The translations under genes and the position numbers were made by a program. A stretch of DNA of 64,000 nucleotides from Bacteriovorax sp. PP10 (lineage in GTDB: Bacteria; Bdellovibrionota; Bacteriovoracia; Bacteriovoracales; Bacteriovoracaceae), in contig NZ_JAYGJQ010000001.1 of assembly GCF_035013165.1 (NCBI RefSeq), forward strand, positions 744,001 to 808,000, given 5' to 3'. Below are positions 25,822 through 34,617 of this stretch, piece by piece; the stretch's first letter is position 1, and each line of letters opens with the position of its first letter. The notes beneath the pieces are model-generated. The model was not told the origin of the DNA. It saw only the letters and a list, made by a program, of their open reading frames with translations, and made no database searches.

Positions 25822-27245
25822 TTGGCACCTCCGGCACTAAAAATTTTTAATTGGGCATAAATGTTAAGTAAGTCTGTTTCAGTTTGAATTCTTAGTACAT
25901 CAGCTTGAGCTAAATCCAATTCGAAAATTAAAACCTGGAAAGTCGTTGTACGACCGTTATTCAGGCGGGTTCTTTCATTAGTTGTTTTAACTCTTTGTGC
26001 TTCTGAAATCTTCTCAGCGTAATCAAGTCTGACTTTTGCATCTTCAAATCGAGTGATTAGATCATTCCATTCTCTGTCTTGATCAAAAACTCTTCTTTGG
26101 TAATTGTATTCAGCTGCGATTTGTTCTTTTTTATATCCATCAATCGCTGAATGAGTTGTTCCGAAATCAAGTGGAGTATTAAACCTTACACCGATCGCAC
26201 TTGTTGAGTGATCATTTTTAAAAGAGTTTGAAATAGCGTCAGTTCTTTCCGGGTCTCTTCCATTGAAAGCGTATGAACCGTAAAGTTCAAATGTTGGTCT
26301 GTTGCGTTCGATGGCCAGAGCAGCACTAGCTTTCGCTAAGTTTTGTTGCTCAAGGGCAGCTTTTGTATCTTCACGAAGATCGTCTTTTGACGGAGGAGCT
26401 AAAGCTTTTAGGTTTTTGCTATCAACTGCTTCAAGGTCTTCACTTACGATATTGCTGTCAATTCCTCTCATTGAGTTGAATGATCTTTGTAATAAGTTTT
26501 GCTGTTGAAGAGCGCTTTGCAAATTGTATTCACTTAATTTTAAGTTCGAATCAGCTTGTAAAAAGTCTGAGCGCTCAGAAAGACCACTGTTCACTCTGCG
26601 TGAGTTCCATGATCTAATTTGTTGAGCACGTGCCAGATTGTCTCTTTGAACTTGAATTACTTTTTTCGTTTGAGAAAGTGACCAGTAAATTGATTCAGCA
26701 CTTGCCAGAGTTGTTTGAACTGTAAAGTTTGCAATATGCTTTGAAGCTTTTGCCTGAGCATCGATTAAGTCTGCTTGAGCTTTATTTTCTTTTCCGTTCC
26801 AGTTTCTCCAAAGAGACTGGGAAAGTTCAATTTTAGCTATACCATCATTAAAGTCTGCAACAGGAACAAAAGTCTGTCCCGCATTGTAAATTTTTGTATG
26901 ATAAAGCGTATAACTCAATTGCCCTTTTAAACCGAAGTTAAAGTTCTGTGCCAGACCAGCAGTTGCGTACTGAGTGTCTGTTCTGTCACCTTGAGTGGCC
27001 GTATTCGCTACTGGTCTTTTATCAACCATAACCTGGCCTTGAGCAAATAAGCTTGGACGGAAGATAAGTCTTCCTTCTTCTTCGCGCGCTTCTGTTCCTT
27101 CAGCTACTAATTTGTTAGCAACGACACCTTGGTTTTTTTCCTGAACTTGAGTCAGGAAATCATTAAGTGTTAATTGCGCTGAAAAACCGAGACTCGGCAC
27201 GAGGGCAAGGACCGCGAGCATGGCCTTCATACAAGTGGGCTTCAT
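25818..27245 (-). CDS. TolC-family outer-membrane efflux protein
   Basis: The 475-residue protein has a signal peptide (LVPSLGFSA) and the repeated helical halves of outer-membrane efflux proteins, with long helices rich in Ala, Gln and Asn (for example QADLIDAQAKASKHI and TRLNNGRTTTFQVLIFELDLAQA). It forms the trimeric duct through which the RND pump discharges. It sits between the tetR-like gene (three-base gap) and the pump gene (four-base overlap). Confidence 0.9.
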   Translation of the reverse strand: MKPTCMKAMLAVLALVPSLGFSAQLTLNDFLTQVQEKNQGVVANKLVAEGTEAREEEGRLIFRPSLFAQGQVMVDKRPVANTATQGDRTDTQYATAGLAQNFNFGLKGQLSYTLYHTKIYNAGQTFVPVADFNDGIAKIELSQSLWRNWNGKENKAQADLIDAQAKASKHIANFTVQTTLASAESIYWSLSQTKKVIQVQRDNLARAQQIRSWNSRRVNSGLSERSDFLQADSNLKLSEYNLQSALQQQNLLQRSFNSMRGIDSNIVSEDLEAVDSKNLKALAPPSKDDLREDTKAALEQQNLAKASAALAIERNRPTFELYGSYAFNGRDPERTDAISNSFKNDHSTSAIGVRFNTPLDFGTTHSAIDGYKKEQIAAEYNYQRRVFDQDREWNDLITRFEDAKVRLDYAEKISEAQRVKTTNERTRLNNGRTTTFQVLIFELDLAQADVLRIQTETDLLNIYAQLKIFSAGGAK

Positions 27246-27248
27246 ATA

Positions 27249-27914
27249 CTATTGCTCCTGATTTTTAATACCATCAAACATGATGGAGATAAGGTTATTT
27301 ATAAATTGATCTCTATAAGCTGGGTCTTTTAAAGTGAGGTTAAAATGTTTTTCAGCAACGTGGTCTGATCTCATTGATGAGGTCAGCGAGTTGAAGACGA
27401 ATGAAGTAACGAAATGAGTGTTGAGATCTTTTCTAATTAAACCTTTATTTTGGGCATCGACAAAAAACTCTACGAACAATATGTATGTTTTTAAAAATGT
27501 TGTTTCAAAAATATCTTGAATGACTGGATTTTGATTTTCAATTTCACGACAAATCATTTTTGTGGCCTGGCTATTTTGCAGACCGTCTTTAATAAATTCT
27601 TCGGAAAATAATTTAAGACGAATTTTTAATTCTTCGACTGTATTTGATTTTGTGAGATACTTTTCTGCTTTTTGCAGACTCTCTCTGCCGTGATGAAGAA
27701 AACATTCGCGGTATAAACCTTCTTTGCCACCGAAGTGATATTTAATAGCACTTACATTGGCACCAGCAGCATCGCAAATATCGCGCACAGAGACGCCTTC
27801 ATATCCTTTTTCAGAGAATTGTTTTTTTGCTTCTTCGAGAATGAGATCTTTTGTTTTTTCAGACGGAGGCGCTTTCTTAAAAAAGAAGCAGCTGTCGGAT
27901 TTTTCTTTCACCAT
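27249..27914 (-). CDS. TetR/AcrR-family repressor (CecR-like) of the efflux operon
   Basis: The 221-residue protein has an N-terminal TetR helix-turn-helix at about 20-66 (ILEEAKKQFSEKGYEGVSVRD, then AAGANVSAIKYHFGGKEGLY). The GANVSAIKYHFGGKEGLY form resembles the CecR/DUF1956 group. The C-terminal domain is helical and variable, as expected for ligand binding. It is the first gene of the tetR-tolC-rnd operon and probably represses it through a palindrome 45 bases upstream. The extra basic, aromatic N-terminal arm (residues 1-15) is unusual. Confidence 0.9.
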   Translation of the reverse strand: MVKEKSDSCFFFKKAPPSEKTKDLILEEAKKQFSEKGYEGVSVRDICDAAGANVSAIKYHFGGKEGLYRECFLHHGRESLQKAEKYLTKSNTVEELKIRLKLFSEEFIKDGLQNSQATKMICREIENQNPVIQDIFETTFLKTYILFVEFFVDAQNKGLIRKDLNTHFVTSFVFNSLTSSMRSDHVAEKHFNLTLKDPAYRDQFINNLISIMFDGIKNQEQ

Positions 27915-27958
27915 ACAATAAGGCCCTAAATCGTATTAAAAAACGATGGCATAACGTA

Positions 27959-27974
27959 TCAAACGATTGTTTGA
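27959..27974. promoter_or_regulatory. Candidate TetR operator
   Basis: Perfect palindrome TCAAACGATTGTTTGA, 45 bases upstream of the tetR start. Related half-sites (acggttgttta, aaacacttgtttt) follow at about 27984-28016. The position and symmetry fit autoregulation of the efflux operon. A very similar palindrome occurs at 47111-47126. Confidence 0.6.
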
Positions 27975-28041
27975 GATGCTAACACGGTTGTTTAAATAAA
28001 TAAAACACTTGTTTTAAGTTCGATCATAGGACTAATAATAT

Positions 28042-28437
28042 CTAAGATTTATGGTGTTTCAGCGCGATAGAGTTGATGCAGTATCTAAGTCCGGTTGGAG
28101 GTGGGCCGTCGTTAAAGACGTGGCCTAGGTGAGAATTGCATTGGTTACAGCGGATTTCGATTCTCTTCATTCCGTGAGCAGTATCTTCTAGAAGTTTTAC
28201 GTTAGAAGTTTTTAAAACATCATAGAATGATGGCCATCCACTTCCAGAGTCGAATTTAGTTTTTGAATCAAAAAGTTCAGCACCACAAGCAGCGCAGTGA
28301 TAAACACCTTCTTCATAAAAAGAATTATATTTTCCTGAAAATGGTCTTTCAGTTCCACACATTCTTAGGATTTCAAATTCATCGTTTGAAAGTTTATTTT
28401 TCCATTCTTCATTATTATCTGGTTTATTTGAACTCAT
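28042..28437 (-). CDS. msrB: Peptide-methionine (R)-S-oxide reductase
   Basis: The 131-residue protein is a complete MsrB. Two zinc CxxC pairs (Cys48/51 in HCAACG, Cys97/100 in RCNQC), the FDSGSGWPSF segment and the catalytic Cys120 in RYCINS are all present. It reduces the R form of methionine sulfoxide in proteins. There is no signal peptide, so it is cytoplasmic. Its start overlaps the end of hemJ by four bases. Confidence 0.97.
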   Translation of the reverse strand: MSSNKPDNNEEWKNKLSNDEFEILRMCGTERPFSGKYNSFYEEGVYHCAACGAELFDSKTKFDSGSGWPSFYDVLKTSNVKLLEDTAHGMKRIEIRCNQCNSHLGHVFNDGPPPTGLRYCINSIALKHHKS

Positions 28438-28973
28438 GCTGCACGCTCTCTAATGTTTTTGTAGACTTTAATAGCAATCATAAGGATCAGGATAAAACCG
28501 ACTAAAGCGATTATTCCATAAACCATATTCATTATATTTTTTAGAATAACCAGAAAGACTATGGCAAATAAAAATATTGTGGAGATTTCGTTAATAACTC
28601 TCAACGACATTGGGGAAAATGCTATAATATTGTTTTGTTGTTGTTTGAAAATCTTGTGCAGGAAAAAGAAGTAAGCATAGAGTCCTGCCACAAAAAGCAA
28701 TTTCAACACCAACCATGGATGGTCAGTAATTGGCATGAAGTTTTGCAAAAGCGATCCACCAAAAATTAAAACAGCAATGCTTGATGGGATGGTGATTCCA
28801 TACCACAAACGTCTTTGCATAATTTTAAATTGATTTTGAAGGATTGTTTTTTCAGTTTCAGGTTTTGTTTCTGCTTCGGCAAAATAGACGAAGAGTCTTG
28901 GCATGTAGAAGAGTCCCGCAAACCAAGTGACCACTGAAATGATGTGTAGAGATTTAAATATTAAATAGTTCAT
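28434..28973 (-). CDS. hemJ: Protoporphyrinogen IX oxidase HemJ
   Basis: The 179-residue membrane protein begins with LIFKSLHIISVVTWFAGLFYMPRLFVY, the HemJ signature with its conserved His10, and has the RLWYGITIPS and DHPWLVLKLLF segments. HemJ oxidises protoporphyrinogen IX in haem synthesis in the inner membrane. It is longer than the usual 140-150 residues because of an extra C-terminal membrane helix (IIALVGFILILMIAIKVY). It is coupled with msrB. Confidence 0.92.
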   Translation of the reverse strand: MNYLIFKSLHIISVVTWFAGLFYMPRLFVYFAEAETKPETEKTILQNQFKIMQRRLWYGITIPSSIAVLIFGGSLLQNFMPITDHPWLVLKLLFVAGLYAYFFFLHKIFKQQQNNIIAFSPMSLRVINEISTIFLFAIVFLVILKNIMNMVYGIIALVGFILILMIAIKVYKNIRERAA

Positions 28974-29004
28974 TGCTAATGAATTCTAGGATAGATTGCT
29001 GAGT

Positions 29005-29643
29005 ATGAATAGAGTGTTTTATATATTTCGTCATGGAGAGACCGATTGGAACGTAGAGCGCCGCTGTCAGGGGCATACTAACATTCCACTCAATAGTAAT
29101 GGAGTAGCGCAAGCTCTCGATTTAGCTGCCAGGCTTGAGCATGTTCCTCTTGATATTATTGTAAGCAGCGATCTGGAGCGCGCCTTAGTTACAGGTAAAA
29201 CTGTCGCTTCAAGTAAATCCATCCCACTTATTGTTGATTCAAGATTACGCGAAACTCATTTCGGTGAAGCTGAAGGGATGCTCTTTAATGAGGCCATTGA
29301 TGCTTTTGGACCTGAGATTTGGGAAAAATTAATGAACTTTAGAAGCGAGTTCGATCATATTGGTTTTCCCGGTGGAGAATCGAGAAAGGCCGCTCGCGAC
29401 CGCATCGTTGAAACACTTATGTATTTAATTGAAACGACAGATCATCAAAATATTGGGATCAGCACACATGGTGCGGCCTTAAGAAATACTCTTCACACAT
29501 TTTTGCCTGAAGATCATCCTACAATCGCGATACCTAATTGTGTTCTTTATAGAATTATCTATGATCATGAAGAAAAAAAATTCATCGCTGATTCAAATCC
29601 ATTTGAATGTTTAGTTCATTCCAAAGAAATCGGAAAAACTTAA
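29005..29643 (+). CDS. Histidine phosphatase family protein (phosphoglycerate mutase-like)
   Basis: The 212-residue protein has the catalytic FRHGETDWN (His10), a following CQGHTNIPLN, SSDLERALVT, ETHFGEAEGM and the second His in STHGAALRN. This is the branch 1 histidine phosphatase fold, with members such as CobC and phosphoserine phosphatase-type enzymes. The substrate is not readable. The ATG at 29005 is chosen over a TTG nine bases earlier. The 3' end overlaps the convergent barrel gene by 33 bases. Confidence 0.88.
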   Translation: MNRVFYIFRHGETDWNVERRCQGHTNIPLNSNGVAQALDLAARLEHVPLDIIVSSDLERALVTGKTVASSKSIPLIVDSRLRETHFGEAEGMLFNEAIDAFGPEIWEKLMNFRSEFDHIGFPGGESRKAARDRIVETLMYLIETTDHQNIGISTHGAALRNTLHTFLPEDHPTIAIPNCVLYRIIYDHEEKKFIADSNPFECLVHSKEIGKT

Positions 29644-30216
29644 ATCCATATACATTCTAATCCCTGCCTGTACGGTAGTCGCACTTTTGCTATCTCCCAT
29701 TGGAAAATGGAGGATAGAAGTGTAGATATCAAATTTCTTAGCACCAAAAATATCCAGGTTGGCACCATAGAAGATATTGGAAGTCGTGTGAGTTTCTTCT
29801 AGGCTATAAGAAGTTTTGATGGCACTTAATACAGGAGCGCTTACAGCTGTTCCCAATTTTTCTTTGTAGTTATTAAAGGCATAACCTAACTTAAGGCTTA
29901 AGTGGTTATTGAGAAAAACATTCATATCGACTCCGAATGTTTTTCCATCATGAATAATTTTATTGGCCGAACCATCATGAGTGATATCTGCTTCCAGTGA
30001 CATTTTTCTATAGAAAACTCCCAATTCCACATAACTCATTTTTGAACCGATAGAGGCACCAATTGTTGAACCTTTTGGTTTAGAATTAAGTGAATCGTAT
30101 TTATCGCTTTTAAATTCTCCCATTCCGTAATCAATGCGAACGTAAGTAGGAGTGTCAGCTGCGAAACTGAGTTGAATAGTCGTCAGAAAAATTAAAAGCA
30201 TTGTTAGTTTTTTCAT
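29611..30216 (-). CDS. Predicted small outer-membrane beta-barrel protein
   Basis: The 201-residue protein starts at MKKLTMLL with a signal peptide ending LSFAA; a longer frame to 30330 has an N-terminus unlike a signal. The mature part has alternating strands with glycine and aromatic residues (STIGASIGSK, SYVELGVFYRK, LSLKLGYAFNNYK, TVQAGIRMYMDLSF), in the manner of 8-stranded OmpA/OmpX-type barrels. No family name can be given. Confidence 0.75.
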   Translation of the reverse strand: MKKLTMLLIFLTTIQLSFAADTPTYVRIDYGMGEFKSDKYDSLNSKPKGSTIGASIGSKMSYVELGVFYRKMSLEADITHDGSANKIIHDGKTFGVDMNVFLNNHLSLKLGYAFNNYKEKLGTAVSAPVLSAIKTSYSLEETHTTSNIFYGANLDIFGAKKFDIYTSILHFPMGDSKSATTVQAGIRMYMDLSFSDFFGMN

Positions 30217-30381
30217 ATGAATACCTATTCGATAGTAAGGACTAAATAAATTAATATTCTTAAGAGAATCTAAAGATTTCGGCAAGAAATTCCAGTAAAA
30301 TTTATTGATAACAAATTTTGTTAACATCAAAATGTCAGGTCGATGGAGACGATTTTTAATAGGATAAATTTGGTTGGTTAT

Positions 30382-31305
30382 ATGAAATGTTTAAACACTG
30401 TAGCACTGATTCTTGGAATGACTTTTTTCTTTGGTTGCAAACAAGACAAAGCAATACCTACTAAATCTAATGAGACCTACTTAGTCAGACCCGGAGATAT
30501 CATTGTTGTAAATGGAACATCTCGCTCTCTTATTTTATTAGATTCTAATGGTAATTATAAAACTGTTTTATATGACCTGGATAACATTGCAGAGTCCATT
30601 TATGATGTCGCTTTAAAAAAAGATACAAATGAAATTATTTTTACAGTTAATGGATCACCAAGAGTAGGGGCCGTCTCACTTGTAAATGGTGCCTATAGAA
30701 CTCTTATTGCAGATGCAAATTTAACGGGAGCACTTAAAGGACTCACTCAATTACAAAATGGTGATATTTTAGTTTCCGAAATAAGTAACATTGAACGTTT
30801 TACGACAACTGGTGTGAGAAGAACATCAGTCGCTGGTGTCACTTGGCCTAATACATTAGGTGGAACTTCGACAACGGCAGAGCAGTTATTTGCCACGGCC
30901 GATGGGGGGTTCATTGTGTGTTCATCTGGTTCAGATAATGTGAAGAGATACACGCAGAATGCTGTCATTGTAGGAGCTGCTGTTGTTTCAGGAATTGCTG
31001 GAACGACAGATGCCTTTGGTTGTATTGAACTGGCAGATGGAAAAATTGCTATGGCCTTTAACGGAACGACGGACACAATTAGAACTGTCAGTGCGGCCAT
31101 GACCGGGATCGCAACTATATATTCTGATCTTGCCGTGCTTGCTTCACCAAGAACTTTGACTCAGGCCCTAAATGGAAATATTCTTATTGTTGATTCCGGT
31201 TATAATCAAATAGTAGAGATTACAACGACGGGAACTTTTGTAAGGACACTTGGTGGATCTCTCATTGGGACACCAAATGCAGTTTTTTCCGTACCAAATT
31301 ACTAG
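30382..31305 (+). CDS. Lipoprotein with beta-propeller-like repeats
   Basis: The 307-residue protein starts with a lipoprotein signal (ILGMTFFFGC, lipobox FFGC). The rest shows repeated blocks with the pattern xxxGDIxVxxG, SVTxLxxGxYRTL and LxNGNILIVDSGYNQIVEITTTG, which resembles NHL or SMP-30-type beta-propellers. An upstream in-frame ATG at 30343 has a possible AGG site, so the true start is uncertain, but 30382 gives a classic lipoprotein signal. A periplasmic or surface role is likely; function is unknown. Confidence 0.75.
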   Translation: MKCLNTVALILGMTFFFGCKQDKAIPTKSNETYLVRPGDIIVVNGTSRSLILLDSNGNYKTVLYDLDNIAESIYDVALKKDTNEIIFTVNGSPRVGAVSLVNGAYRTLIADANLTGALKGLTQLQNGDILVSEISNIERFTTTGVRRTSVAGVTWPNTLGGTSTTAEQLFATADGGFIVCSSGSDNVKRYTQNAVIVGAAVVSGIAGTTDAFGCIELADGKIAMAFNGTTDTIRTVSAAMTGIATIYSDLAVLASPRTLTQALNGNILIVDSGYNQIVEITTTGTFVRTLGGSLIGTPNAVFSVPNY

Positions 31306-31354
31306 GTTATTTTTGACCTGAATTTGTTCTATCATGTTTGTAGCGAGGTATTTT

Positions 31355-32137
31355 ATGACTTTTAAAGCATTCCTTTTTTCATTTTCTCTTTTAGCTGTTT
31401 ACCCACAAGTTGGAGTAATGGCGGCATCAAAAAATCTTTGTGATGATATGGTGGCAAGTGGAAAATCGACGGATGAACAAATTGCAAAGTGTATTGCAAA
31501 ATTTGGTGAGTCTGACTTCTATAAAGAAGCTCAACAAAAGAAAAAATGGCAACAAGAAGAAAATGCTGCAAAGTCTTCTGAAGAAGCTGCTAAAAAAGCC
31601 AATATTCAAGCTAAAAAATTTACATCTGCTGATCTTGATGAAGCTGGATTTGGAAAACCATTTTTTGCAATTCGCGTAGACTACAGCAATATCTATAAGC
31701 CAAAAGAAAAAAGAATCACAGAAGGGGATTCTCTTTGCCAGTACCTTGGATATGAAAAAGCTCTAAAGAGTATTGTTTCAGCTGAGATTATGCCAGGTGA
31801 AGCTAATAAAAATGGTTTCATTATTGATACAACTTTATTTGGTAGCGTAAAATCAGAACCAGAAATGTATGTTGATAAAGATGAAAAATATACAGTAAGA
31901 AAGTATGAAGAGATTACTTGTGCAAAAGTAAGTTCAAAAGAAATTAAAGGAACTGCAGACGAATTAAATAAAGTTGCAGAAGATTTAATCGTACTTAATG
32001 AAAGAATCAATGCTCCAAAGGCCACTGATAGAACTGGAGTTAATGACGGTCCAAGAAAACCAGCAGGAGATAAATCATCAACTCCGTTTGGTTACAAGAG
32101 AGAAGAAAATCAAGATAATGCTACGATGGCAAAATAA
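31355..32137 (+). CDS. Exported hypothetical protein, Lys/Glu-rich
   Basis: The 260-residue protein has a signal peptide ending VGVMA and an AGCGAGG ribosome site before the ATG at 31355; an in-frame ATG at 31334 has none. After a charged, Ala/Lys-rich helical linker (about residues 45-90) comes a domain with two Cys (SLCQYLGYEKA, ITCAKVSS), then a Pro- and Lys-rich tail. No family is recognised. It is followed at once by a strong terminator, so it is monocistronic. Confidence 0.75.
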   Translation: MTFKAFLFSFSLLAVYPQVGVMAASKNLCDDMVASGKSTDEQIAKCIAKFGESDFYKEAQQKKKWQQEENAAKSSEEAAKKANIQAKKFTSADLDEAGFGKPFFAIRVDYSNIYKPKEKRITEGDSLCQYLGYEKALKSIVSAEIMPGEANKNGFIIDTTLFGSVKSEPEMYVDKDEKYTVRKYEEITCAKVSSKEIKGTADELNKVAEDLIVLNERINAPKATDRTGVNDGPRKPAGDKSSTPFGYKREENQDNATMAK

Positions 32138-32141
32138 TCAA

Positions 32142-32169
32142 GGCCCGCTTTATGCGGGCCTTTTTTTTC
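32142..32169 (+). terminator. Strong intrinsic terminator
   Basis: GGCCCGC-TTTAT-GCGGGCC stem followed by eight T's, just after the stop at 32137. The 213 bases between this and the LpoB-like gene are AT-rich and must hold its promoter; I see no other gene there. Confidence 0.93.
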
Positions 32170-32382
32170 TGAAACAGTATGTAGCAAAATAGAAAACTGC
32201 AACAGTTTACACGTAGATTATTCAAAATAAAAAATCCTAATCAACTGCTTTGTCAGAATTGTGTAAAGCTTAAGAAGTTTGCACGTTGTCATGAGTAAAT
32301 AATTCATTATTACTCTTGAAGCTCTGTTTTTCCCCTCATAGAATCTTCTTATTAAATTTACCAACACTCAAGAGGAGTACTA

Positions 32383-32997
32383 ATGAAAGCAAGCCTTACA
32401 CTTGTAGCTATTGCTATGACGATGTTATTAACCAGCTGTTCAAGCTTTAAAGCTGAAAGAGTTGACGGAGCTAAGGGTGATGAAAAAGCACTAACTATTA
32501 CTGATAAATGGGTTCTAAAGGACACAGAAATTGCAGTAAAAGATATGCTTGAACAAATCCAAAAACACAAAGGTTTCCAAAGATACCTTGGTGACTCAAA
32601 GAAAAAACCAAAGATTTTTATCATGGAAGTTCAAAACGAAACTTCTGAGCCATATTTTCCTATCGCTGACATGAACGATGAACTTTTGAATGAATTCTCA
32701 GCTTCAGGTGAGTACACAATTATCGACAACCAAGGTCGCGATAAGATTTTAAAGGAAGTGAAGTACCAGGCAGAAGGTATGGTTGATCCATCTCAAATGG
32801 TTCAAATCGGAAAACAAACTGGTGCAGATCTAATCATCCTTGGGAACGTTCGTATGAACCCAGAAACAAGAGATGGAAGAACTCTAAAGCAGTACACTGT
32901 TAACCTAAGAATGACGAACCTTAAAACTTCTGAAGAAGTATTACGTGTACGTTCAAAAGCTCAAAAATATTCTGAGCAAGCAAAAGCTGGTTGGTAG
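32383..32997 (+). CDS. LpoB-like lipoprotein (penicillin-binding-protein activator family)
   Basis: The 204-residue protein has a lipobox MLLTSC (Cys19) and an LpoB/YcfM-like domain: KPKIFIMEVQNETSEPYFP, ADMNDELLNEFSASGEYTIIDNQGRDKILKEV, and GADLIILGNVRMNPETRDGRT. LpoB in enterobacteria activates PBP1B from the outer membrane. The family is broad, so activation of a penicillin-binding protein here is inferred. It has an AGAGGAG ribosome site, and it lies four bases before the next lipoprotein gene, forming a pair. Confidence 0.82.
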   Translation: MKASLTLVAIAMTMLLTSCSSFKAERVDGAKGDEKALTITDKWVLKDTEIAVKDMLEQIQKHKGFQRYLGDSKKKPKIFIMEVQNETSEPYFPIADMNDELLNEFSASGEYTIIDNQGRDKILKEVKYQAEGMVDPSQMVQIGKQTGADLIILGNVRMNPETRDGRTLKQYTVNLRMTNLKTSEEVLRVRSKAQKYSEQAKAGW

Positions 32998-33001
32998 TTA
33001 G

Positions 33002-34564
33002 ATGAAAAGATTGAATACCCTTTTATGTTTTGCACTTGTTGTTCTGGCTGGATGCGCTGGGAACCAAAAAGAAATTATTAAGTATAGAGACCTTGTACAA
33101 AAGAAAGACTACAAGTCTGCACTTGAAATTATGAAAGGGGATTCAATCTACAAAGATGAAGAATCAAGACTTTTAAAATACCTGGAACTTGGTACTCTTC
33201 ACTTATACAGTGGAGAGTATTACCAGGCCCTTCAGTATTTTGATCTTGCTCGCGATTTATCAGACAAACTTTTTACCGTTTCAATCTCTAAAAAAGTTGC
33301 AAGCGCGGTTGGAAACCAATCTGCTGACAATTACTATGGAGAAAGATACGAGCGCTCTTTAATTCGCTACTATACAATCCTGGTTCATTACAACCTTTAT
33401 GAAAAAGGTGTATATGAAGCTTACACGGAAGAAAAACGTGACGAGAAAGGGAAGATCACTGGAAAAAATCCTGTGGCCTCTGTGACTCTCGATGAGTCGA
33501 AAAAAAGATTTCACTTACAAGCTGCCAAAGCAGTTTTATTAGAGTGGAATTCAATCCTGGAAGATTTCAAAAAAACATCAGGTGGAGAAGTCACTTATAA
33601 AGATGACCTTCTTGCTAAGTTTGTAGGTGCAGTGATTCATGAAAAAGCAGATACATCATCTGACCGCCAGATTGCTTTAGGACTTTATAAAGAATCAAAG
33701 AATACAGTCTTCAGGTATTACAACAGCTATCAAAGTTTCAATACCAAATATAAAGACTTTAACAATGACTATAAAAAGCTTTCAGAAATGAATACTGATT
33801 TAGTTCAGTCGAAATATGTGGGTTCAACTCCGTTAAACGCAGCTGTGCTTGCTTACTCTGATGAGCAAGTAAAAGAAATGAATAAAGGTGACGTTGATAA
33901 CGTTTATCTTGTCTGGCACGAAGGGCTTATTGCCAGTAAAGAAATTAAAAAATATGAATTCCCTATAGGTCTTAGTGCTGCGAAAGTAACAGTAGGAACA
34001 GCATCAGACTTTGTTGGATTCTCAAAACATGCACTAGTTATCGTTGATCAAGTCATTCCTAAGATTGCTTTTGAAATGCCAACGATTCCTTATAGAGCTA
34101 ATAACGAAGACTTTAAGATTATTGTAAAAAAAGGTGGCGCAGTAGTTTCTGAGAAATCAGGATTACTAGTAGACCCTCTTTCTGAAATGGCCTATTACAC
34201 GATGGATTCTAAAGCGACTTCTGACTTAGTTAAAGTTGGTACACGAGTAGCTGCAAAACATCTTACGGCCCTTGCAGGTGCTTATCTTACCTATAAAAAC
34301 TTAAAGGATAAGATGGGAGATGGAATTGCCCTAATGTCTGGAACAGCTGCTTACAACCTGGCTTCACGCGGGATTGCAGAAACAGAAAAAGCAGATCTTC
34401 GTTCATGGATTACACTGCCGAATCAAGTTCGTATGAACTCATTTAAATTGCCTCCTGGTGAATATGAATTTTATGCCCAGAATGCAGCAACGAAAGTTGA
34501 AAATTTAGTGGGAAGATTTAGTGTCGCCAAAGATGAAAAAGTAAGTCTTAAAACATTTTTCTAG
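33002..34564 (+). CDS. COG3014-like lipoprotein
   Basis: The 520-residue protein has a lipobox VVLAGC (Cys18) and a TPR-like helical first half (YRDLVQKKDYKSALEIM, SGEYYQALQYFDLARDL), then a beta-rich second half with a Gly/Ala-rich segment near ALAGAYLTYKNLKDKMG. This matches conserved outer-membrane lipoproteins of the COG3014 group, which are often next to LpoB-type genes. Probable role in envelope assembly or peptidoglycan synthesis control. Start is five bases past the lpoB-like stop. Confidence 0.78.
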   Translation: MKRLNTLLCFALVVLAGCAGNQKEIIKYRDLVQKKDYKSALEIMKGDSIYKDEESRLLKYLELGTLHLYSGEYYQALQYFDLARDLSDKLFTVSISKKVASAVGNQSADNYYGERYERSLIRYYTILVHYNLYEKGVYEAYTEEKRDEKGKITGKNPVASVTLDESKKRFHLQAAKAVLLEWNSILEDFKKTSGGEVTYKDDLLAKFVGAVIHEKADTSSDRQIALGLYKESKNTVFRYYNSYQSFNTKYKDFNNDYKKLSEMNTDLVQSKYVGSTPLNAAVLAYSDEQVKEMNKGDVDNVYLVWHEGLIASKEIKKYEFPIGLSAAKVTVGTASDFVGFSKHALVIVDQVIPKIAFEMPTIPYRANNEDFKIIVKKGGAVVSEKSGLLVDPLSEMAYYTMDSKATSDLVKVGTRVAAKHLTALAGAYLTYKNLKDKMGDGIALMSGTAAYNLASRGIAETEKADLRSWITLPNQVRMNSFKLPPGEYEFYAQNAATKVENLVGRFSVAKDEKVSLKTFF

Positions 34565-34570
34565 ATATAA

Positions 34571-34598
34571 AAAAAGCCTCCCAATGGGAGGCTTTTTT
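34571..34598. terminator. Bidirectional intrinsic terminator
   Basis: AAAAAGCCTCCC-AAT-GGGAGGCTTTTTT, a perfect stem with A- and T-runs at either side, between two convergent lipoprotein genes. Confidence 0.93.
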
Positions 34599-34617
34599 AT
34601 TTCATTTATTTAAGAGA

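Noticed and set aside
31362-32025. Several antisense frames opposite the 31355-32137 gene
   Set aside because: Lys-rich AAA codons read as Phe/Leu on the other strand produce false open frames.
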